Assembly (NCBI GenBank): GCA_946633495.1
Contig: CAMPAX010000019.1
Location: 1 to 19,293, forward strand
Direction of reading: 5' to 3'
Origin: an uncultured Lachnospiraceae bacterium
Lineage (GTDB): Bacteria; Bacillota; Clostridia; Lachnospirales; Lachnospiraceae
Length of the DNA stretch: 19,293 nt
The notes under the pieces are model-generated. The model was not told the origin of the DNA, ran no database searches, and worked only from the letters and a program-made list of their open reading frames with translations. Shown in pieces: positions 14,756 through 19,293 of the stretch (position 1 is the first letter of the stretch; every line of letters begins with the position of its first letter). The translations under genes were made by a program, and so were the position numbers.

Positions 14756-14779
14756 AAAAACGCAGTCGGTCATTCTGCA
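14756..14779 (-). terminator. Weak terminator after the penicillin-binding protein gene
   Basis: On the minus strand TGCAG (14779-14775) pairs with CTGCG (14765-14761, one G-U) over a 9-nt loop, followed by TTTTT (14760-14756). It lies 26 nt after the stop codon. The stem is short, so this is tentative. A second hairpin CCTTAT/ATAAGG (14694-14708) follows without a long T run. Confidence 0.35.
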
Positions 14780-14804
14780 ATTATATCGTATCAGCCAATG
14801 TCCT

Positions 14805-17624
14805 TTATTCCGGTTCACCGGAATCATCTCCGGGGTCTTCCGGAACCTCCGGAGTCGGCGGTCCTCCGATAAAGGATACCGAAACCGTATGAGGTTCAGC
14901 AACCTGTATAAAGGTATATGAAGATACCGGACCCACACTCACGCCATCCACAACCACATCTCCGATGCTGTATCCCGCAGACGGTGCCACATAAACCGTA
15001 AAGTCCTGCCCGAATTCCACATTCGTGGAAGGGGTTATGGAACCGCCGGGTCCTGCACTGGTGGTGATGGTACTCTGCTCCGGAGCTGCCGGATGCGTCG
15101 GGCACGGTGTAACCATGGCATTCTGATCATATTCAAAATCAGCGCCCACCAGCTTCTTCTTACCGTCCTCTTCCATGATAACGGCAAATTTCGCCTTGTT
15201 CGGACAGGTATTCGTGGCCAGATAATGTGTATCCAAACAGATCTCTATGATCTCATGACCGCCGCAACGCGACTCGGGAATACTGTCTGTCGAACAATAA
15301 TCACTGGAGGTCGGGCAGTCCACTCCCGGAAGCTGATTCGTTATGGTACACAAGGATACATTCGTGATCCCTGTAGGTTTCTCCCATCTCAACTCCGGAT
15401 CGTGGGCCTCTCTTTCCGCGATCTGATCCATGATATCACGCCACATCTTCTGATGGACGTTTACATTTCCGTTATCCACATTTGAATCGCAGCCATACCA
15501 GATGGAAGCTGAATAATAGGGCGTCATGCCGGCAAACCAAAGGTCATAATCCTCCGAAGTAGTACCTGTCTTACCGACATTGAACACTTCCGTCTGCATT
15601 CTTGCATTCTTTCCGGTACCGCTGGTCACAACATCCCGCATGGCCTGGATCAGCTGCCAGCAGGTGGTAGCCTTCATGGTCCTGTGCGTGCGTTTCGGAT
15701 CATCCGGATTCGTATTATCGATCACCAGATTCCCGTCATGGTCATAGACCTGGGAATAATAAACCGGTTTACGGTAAATGCCGAGATTAGCGATGGATGC
15801 GTATGCTGCCGTCAGTTCCAGATTCGTAACGCCGAAGGTGATACCACCCAAAGCCAGAGACTGGTTGATATCGGAAAGCACATCCCCGTTCGAAGTAGTA
15901 TAGTGATCTACAATGGTGGTAAAACCGTCATTGATCAGATAATTGTAAGCCACCTCCGGAGTCAGCTCGGTAATGGTCTTTACCGCAATGATGTTCATGG
16001 AATCCCGGATTGCCACACGAAGTGAATTAACTCCCCGGTAATTCCCGTACCAGTTATGAACCTCGATCCCATTCTTATACTTGTAGGGTGCATCATCAAA
16101 ACTGGTAGCCAGACATCCGCCGGTATCGATATATGGACCAAAAGCCGCAAGTACCTTAAAGGTGGATCCCGGTTGGCGTTCCGCCATGGTGGCACGGTTA
16201 AAGCTCAGGTTTGTCTTCTTCTCTCCCCGGCCTCCGTAGATTGCCTTGATATAACCGGTGTGCTGGTCGAGAATGGTGAACGAAACCTGCGGCTGCGGCG
16301 GGAAGCTGATATTCTCCGCCAGGAAGCTTGCTCCTGTTTCCTCCATCATCATCTCTTTATAGGTCTCGGCCGCAGCACGCGCCTTATCCTCATTCGGATA
16401 GATATTATTGTACTTATAATTTTCCGTCAGGACACGGAAATAGCTGACCATGGAATTATGGTCGTAATTATACTCCGTCTTTCCGTCCTGATCCAAGAGC
16501 GTCAGCTGATAGGACAGCGCCACGGAATCCTTCCCGGCAAAATACTCCTCATCATTATTCAGGGTATCGTCCACGATCTTCTGGATCTTGGGATCCTGAA
16601 CGGAATATACACTGTAGCCGCCGTTATAGAGCTCATCCCAGGCCTGCTTGGACGTCATCCCGTAAATCTCCATGAAGTCGTCCCTCAGCTGGAACATCAT
16701 GGCATCCATATAGTATGTGTTGTATCCTGACTTCTTCTGCCGGTCTACCGCCACACGCTGTACGCGGTCATAAACATTGTCATTCAATGCGGCCACATAT
16801 TCCGCCTCATTGATATAGCCCAGCTCCTTCATCTTGTAGAGCACATTTTTCCGCCGGACGGCATTATTCTCCGGATAGAGCACCGGATCATAGCCATAAG
16901 GATTCTGGGTGATCCCCGCGATCATGGCCATTTCCGAAAGAGTCAGATCCTGAACACTCTTGTCAAAATAACGATTGGCTGCGGCTTCCACACCGCTTAC
17001 ACCCTGACCAAGGTAGATCGTGTTCAGATAATATTCCATGATCTGTTTTTTTGAATAACGCTTCTCCAGCTCGATGGCCAGATACTGCTCCTGAACCTTT
17101 CGGGTCAATCGCTGCATGAACGTCTTCTCATCCATACCGACATTGAAGACATGGTTCTTGATCAGCTGCTGCGTAATGGTAGAGGCGCCCTGGGTAGCAT
17201 CCCGGGTTGTGATCAGGCGGACCGCAGCACGAAGAATACCCTTGGCATCGATACCGTTATGCTGCCAGAACCGCTCGTCCTCGATGGATACGAAGGCGTT
17301 CACCATCTGCTCCGGTATCTCATCATAATACTTGTAGATACGGTTTGAGTTGACTGTTGACAGCGTGTCGATCTCCTTACCGCTCTGATCATAAATGATG
17401 GTCTTAAAGCCCTTTGGCTTGATACTTATGGAGTTGATGTCAGGCACATTGTCAAGCATGCCTTTCAGCATACCAAAACCGGCTCCCGCCATGACCACGA
17501 TCAGGAACACCACCGATGCCAGCAGGAGCTTCACTCCGCTGATCAGGGCCCGGCGTTCATTTCGCTGTCCTTTGGAAACCAGCTGACTCTGTTTTTTCTG
17601 TAAGCTGTATTTGTTAAAGTTCAA
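14805..17624 (-). CDS. Class A penicillin-binding protein (PBP1A-type transglycosylase/transpeptidase)
   Basis: Bifunctional peptidoglycan synthase anchored in the membrane, 939 residues. There is a short basic cytoplasmic tail (1-30) and one transmembrane helix (about 31-55). The GT51 glycosyltransferase (about 90-270) has SIEDERFWQHNGID (catalytic E115), ATQGASTITQQL and the LNTIYLGQG loop. The transpeptidase has STFK (nucleophile S487), SMN (542-544) and KTGTT (685-689). Residues 759-841 contain seven cysteines. A divergent InlB-type repeat follows (about 855-920; GDVVVDGVSVGPVSSYTF), then a Pro/Glu/Asp-rich end. The start is TTG 17624, with AGGAGG 9 nt upstream; no ATG fits, because the next Met lies in the transmembrane helix. 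It lies 52 nt after the Na/Pi transporter gene, probably co-transcribed. Identification is secure. Confidence 0.95.
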   Translation of the reverse strand: MNFNKYSLQKKQSQLVSKGQRNERRALISGVKLLLASVVFLIVVMAGAGFGMLKGMLDNVPDINSISIKPKGFKTIIYDQSGKEIDTLSTVNSNRIYKYYDEIPEQMVNAFVSIEDERFWQHNGIDAKGILRAAVRLITTRDATQGASTITQQLIKNHVFNVGMDEKTFMQRLTRKVQEQYLAIELEKRYSKKQIMEYYLNTIYLGQGVSGVEAAANRYFDKSVQDLTLSEMAMIAGITQNPYGYDPVLYPENNAVRRKNVLYKMKELGYINEAEYVAALNDNVYDRVQRVAVDRQKKSGYNTYYMDAMMFQLRDDFMEIYGMTSKQAWDELYNGGYSVYSVQDPKIQKIVDDTLNNDEEYFAGKDSVALSYQLTLLDQDGKTEYNYDHNSMVSYFRVLTENYKYNNIYPNEDKARAAAETYKEMMMEETGASFLAENISFPPQPQVSFTILDQHTGYIKAIYGGRGEKKTNLSFNRATMAERQPGSTFKVLAAFGPYIDTGGCLATSFDDAPYKYKNGIEVHNWYGNYRGVNSLRVAIRDSMNIIAVKTITELTPEVAYNYLINDGFTTIVDHYTTSNGDVLSDINQSLALGGITFGVTNLELTAAYASIANLGIYRKPVYYSQVYDHDGNLVIDNTNPDDPKRTHRTMKATTCWQLIQAMRDVVTSGTGKNARMQTEVFNVGKTGTTSEDYDLWFAGMTPYYSASIWYGCDSNVDNGNVNVHQKMWRDIMDQIAEREAHDPELRWEKPTGITNVSLCTITNQLPGVDCPTSSDYCSTDSIPESRCGGHEIIEICLDTHYLATNTCPNKAKFAVIMEEDGKKKLVGADFEYDQNAMVTPCPTHPAAPEQSTITTSAGPGGSITPSTNVEFGQDFTVYVAPSAGYSIGDVVVDGVSVGPVSSYTFIQVAEPHTVSVSFIGGPPTPEVPEDPGDDSGEPE

Positions 17625-17676
17625 AGTCCTCAGCCTCCTGTAAGACCATTATCCGGTCACATGCCGCATCCTCGGT

Positions 17677-19293
17677 CTACTTCTTTTTGGTGTCATTTTT
17701 CTCAGCGTCATCATTATGCCGCTTATCGGAATTTTGCTTCTTCGCGGCCTTCGCCGTCTTCTCGGCTTCTGCCTTAGCCGCCCTGGCTGCCCTGGCCGCC
17801 CGTTCAGCTTCCGCCTTTGCAGCCTTGACCGCCCTCTCAGCCTCCTGCTTGGCCGCTCTGGCTGCGCGTTCCGCTTCTTCCAGTACGGCCTTTTCAGCTT
17901 CCGCCTTCTCCGCCTGAAGCTTCGCGATCCGCTCTGCTTCCGCCATGGCCTTTGCTTCACTGGCCGCTGCTTCCGCAGCCTCGGTTGCCGCTTCCTCCTC
18001 TTCTATACGAAGCAGTTCCTCCGGTGTCATCACGGCCCGGATCTCTTCCTCCGTCATGGGACGGAGCAGCGGATCCACATACTGCGATGTATAATAATGA
18101 TACAGCGCCTTATATTCCTCACTGAAGCTGTCATTGGCATGGCCATGCATCTCATCGAAGTCACGGTTATCCCTGACTCGCTTGATGATATGCAGCGCCA
18201 CATTTGCACTGTGGGATGAGATCCGTTCGAAACTGTTCAACAGATCAAAAAGATGCACACCACCCTGAATGCTGCAGTCACCGTTCTGGAGACGGTCAAC
18301 ATGGTGGGATTTGATCAGTTCCTTCAGTTTATCGATGGTCTCGGAAAGGGGTTCCACGCGGACCGCAAGTGCTTCATCATCCGTCTGGAACGCCTTGAAG
18401 CAGGTATCCATGGTATACTCCACCGCTTTCGTAATGGTATCCACCTCACGGTGTCCGTAAGGGGAAAAATGGATTCCCTGTTCGTTCTTCTCCCTCGCCA
18501 CATATGCGATATTCATACAGTAATCTCCGATCCGTTCCAGATCACTGACGGAATTCAGGATTTCGGATACTACGAGCTTATCATCTTTGGTCAGTCGTCT
18601 CTGATCGATCCGGACGATATAAGTAGACAGAACCGTCTCGCACTGATCCAGGAAGTCTTCATTCCTTTCCATCTCCGGGAACATCTTCTCGTCGTAATGA
18701 TAGATCATACTTGTGGCAGTCTTGTAATTCTCCCGGATTGCATCCGTCATCTTCCGGATCAGTTCCTTACACTGTTCCAGTGCGATGGTGGGTGTATTAA
18801 GAAGCATATCATCCAGCTTTGCCAGCTCTTCTGTCTGCTTATGATCCTCTTCCACTCCTCCTAACCGGTTACAGATCTTACTCATCCGGTCGGTTCCGAT
18901 CAGAAGGATGAGACTTGTGACCAGATTAAACACAAGATGCACCGTTGCGATACTTCCCCGGTTAACGGTATCGGACATCCAGTCAAATCCGAACATGGCA
19001 TGAAGACTGTAGATTCCCACCATAAAAAGCACCGCACCGAAGATATTAAAGAGCAGATAGCTCCAGGAAACCTTCTTGGCTTTCCTGTCCTCCCCCATCA
19101 TGGCAATCACGATGGGCATGCATTTGCCCAGATTGATACCGATCACGATGGGTATTGTCACCGCATAGGTAATGGTTCCCGTGGCCGACAGCGCCTGCAG
19201 GATACCCACGGATGCATTGGAACTATGGATCAGAGCCGTAACAGCAAGACCGATCAGAAGTCCCAGAAACGGATTTTCAAAGGACACGAACAG
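17677..19293 (-). CDS. Na/Pi cotransporter-family protein with PhoU-like domain, N-terminus cut by the window edge
   Basis: The frame is open to the right edge (538 residues seen). The start lies outside; the GTG at 19287 is internal. The visible membrane part includes the family's Ser-rich repeat (ALIHSSNASVGILQALSATG, about 19-37) and the INLGKCMP segment, with further helices to about residue 132 (numbered from the GTG). A cytoplasmic PhoU-like domain follows (about 155-400) with ERIGDYCMNIA (251-261) and FERISSHSANVA (353-364). Members import phosphate with Na+ or set phosphate balance. After about residue 415 the chain becomes a run of roughly 100 residues built of Ala, Glu, Lys and Arg (EAERAARAAK-like units), ending in a basic hydrophilic tip. 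This tail is unusual for the family. It is followed after 52 nt by the penicillin-binding protein gene. Confidence 0.9.
   Translation of the reverse strand: MFVSFENPFLGLLIGLAVTALIHSSNASVGILQALSATGTITYAVTIPIVIGINLGKCMPIVIAMMGEDRKAKKVSWSYLLFNIFGAVLFMVGIYSLHAMFGFDWMSDTVNRGSIATVHLVFNLVTSLILLIGTDRMSKICNRLGGVEEDHKQTEELAKLDDMLLNTPTIALEQCKELIRKMTDAIRENYKTATSMIYHYDEKMFPEMERNEDFLDQCETVLSTYIVRIDQRRLTKDDKLVVSEILNSVSDLERIGDYCMNIAYVAREKNEQGIHFSPYGHREVDTITKAVEYTMDTCFKAFQTDDEALAVRVEPLSETIDKLKELIKSHHVDRLQNGDCSIQGGVHLFDLLNSFERISSHSANVALHIIKRVRDNRDFDEMHGHANDSFSEEYKALYHYYTSQYVDPLLRPMTEEEIRAVMTPEELLRIEEEEAATEAAEAAASEAKAMAEAERIAKLQAEKAEAEKAVLEEAERAARAAKQEAERAVKAAKAEAERAARAARAAKAEAEKTAKAAKKQNSDKRHNDDAEKNDTKKK

Noticed and set aside
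1..19293. tRNA, rRNA, CRISPR arrays, integrases or transposase genes
   Set aside because: None was recognised on either strand.

Overview
The window looks like chromosomal DNA from a moderate-GC Firmicute, most likely a Lachnospiraceae-type member of the Clostridia. This is inferred from three things: strong AGGAGG-type ribosome sites with frequent GTG and TTG starts, the NAD-linked (class 1B) pyrK-pyrD dihydroorotate dehydrogenase with a group-2 pyrF, and a small DUF6142-like membrane protein. All the recognised protein genes lie on the minus strand. One plus-strand peptide gene is proposed, in an intergenic island.

Layout in the direction of transcription (right to left): (1) 19293-17677, a Na/Pi cotransporter-family protein, cut by the right edge, with a PhoU-like domain and an unusual Ala/Glu/Lys-rich tail. 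(2) 17624-14805, a class A penicillin-binding protein with a Cys-rich and InlB-repeat-like C-terminus. (3) 14804-13808, about 1 kb without an obvious conventional gene. It is not empty: it holds three separate modules rich in inverted repeats. The middle one encodes a 31-residue amphipathic peptide on the plus strand, opposed by a convergent minus-strand promoter and a terminator, as in type I toxin-antitoxin loci. (4) 13807-13067, an orphan LytTR response regulator whose receiver has lost its phosphoacceptor aspartate. (5) 13066-8772, a pyrimidine cluster pyrC-pyrF-pyrK-pyrD with a structured leader before pyrC. (6) 8732-6215, a DUF6142-like three-helix membrane protein and a large M29-type aminopeptidase, ending in a terminator. 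(7) 6119-3455, deoB and pdp for pentose and nucleoside salvage. (8) 3307-300, pspA with its own promoter, followed 2 nt later by pcrA. (9) 249-1, an acidic single-pass membrane protein cut by the left edge.

Functionally, the pyr genes cover carbamoyl-aspartate to dihydroorotate (PyrC), dihydroorotate to orotate (PyrD/PyrK) and OMP to UMP (PyrF). pyrE, pyrB and carAB are not in the window. Pdp and DeoB form a nucleoside catabolic pair: Pdp releases (deoxy)ribose-1-phosphate and DeoB converts it to the 5-phosphate. The cell-envelope genes (PBP, PspA) and the helicase are housekeeping.

The best candidate for something undescribed is the 13.8-14.8 kb island, above all the toxin-like module at 14143-14452. 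The two neighbouring structured elements and the structured pyrC leader come next. All of these rest on reading base pairing by eye and need folding, covariation and transcript data.
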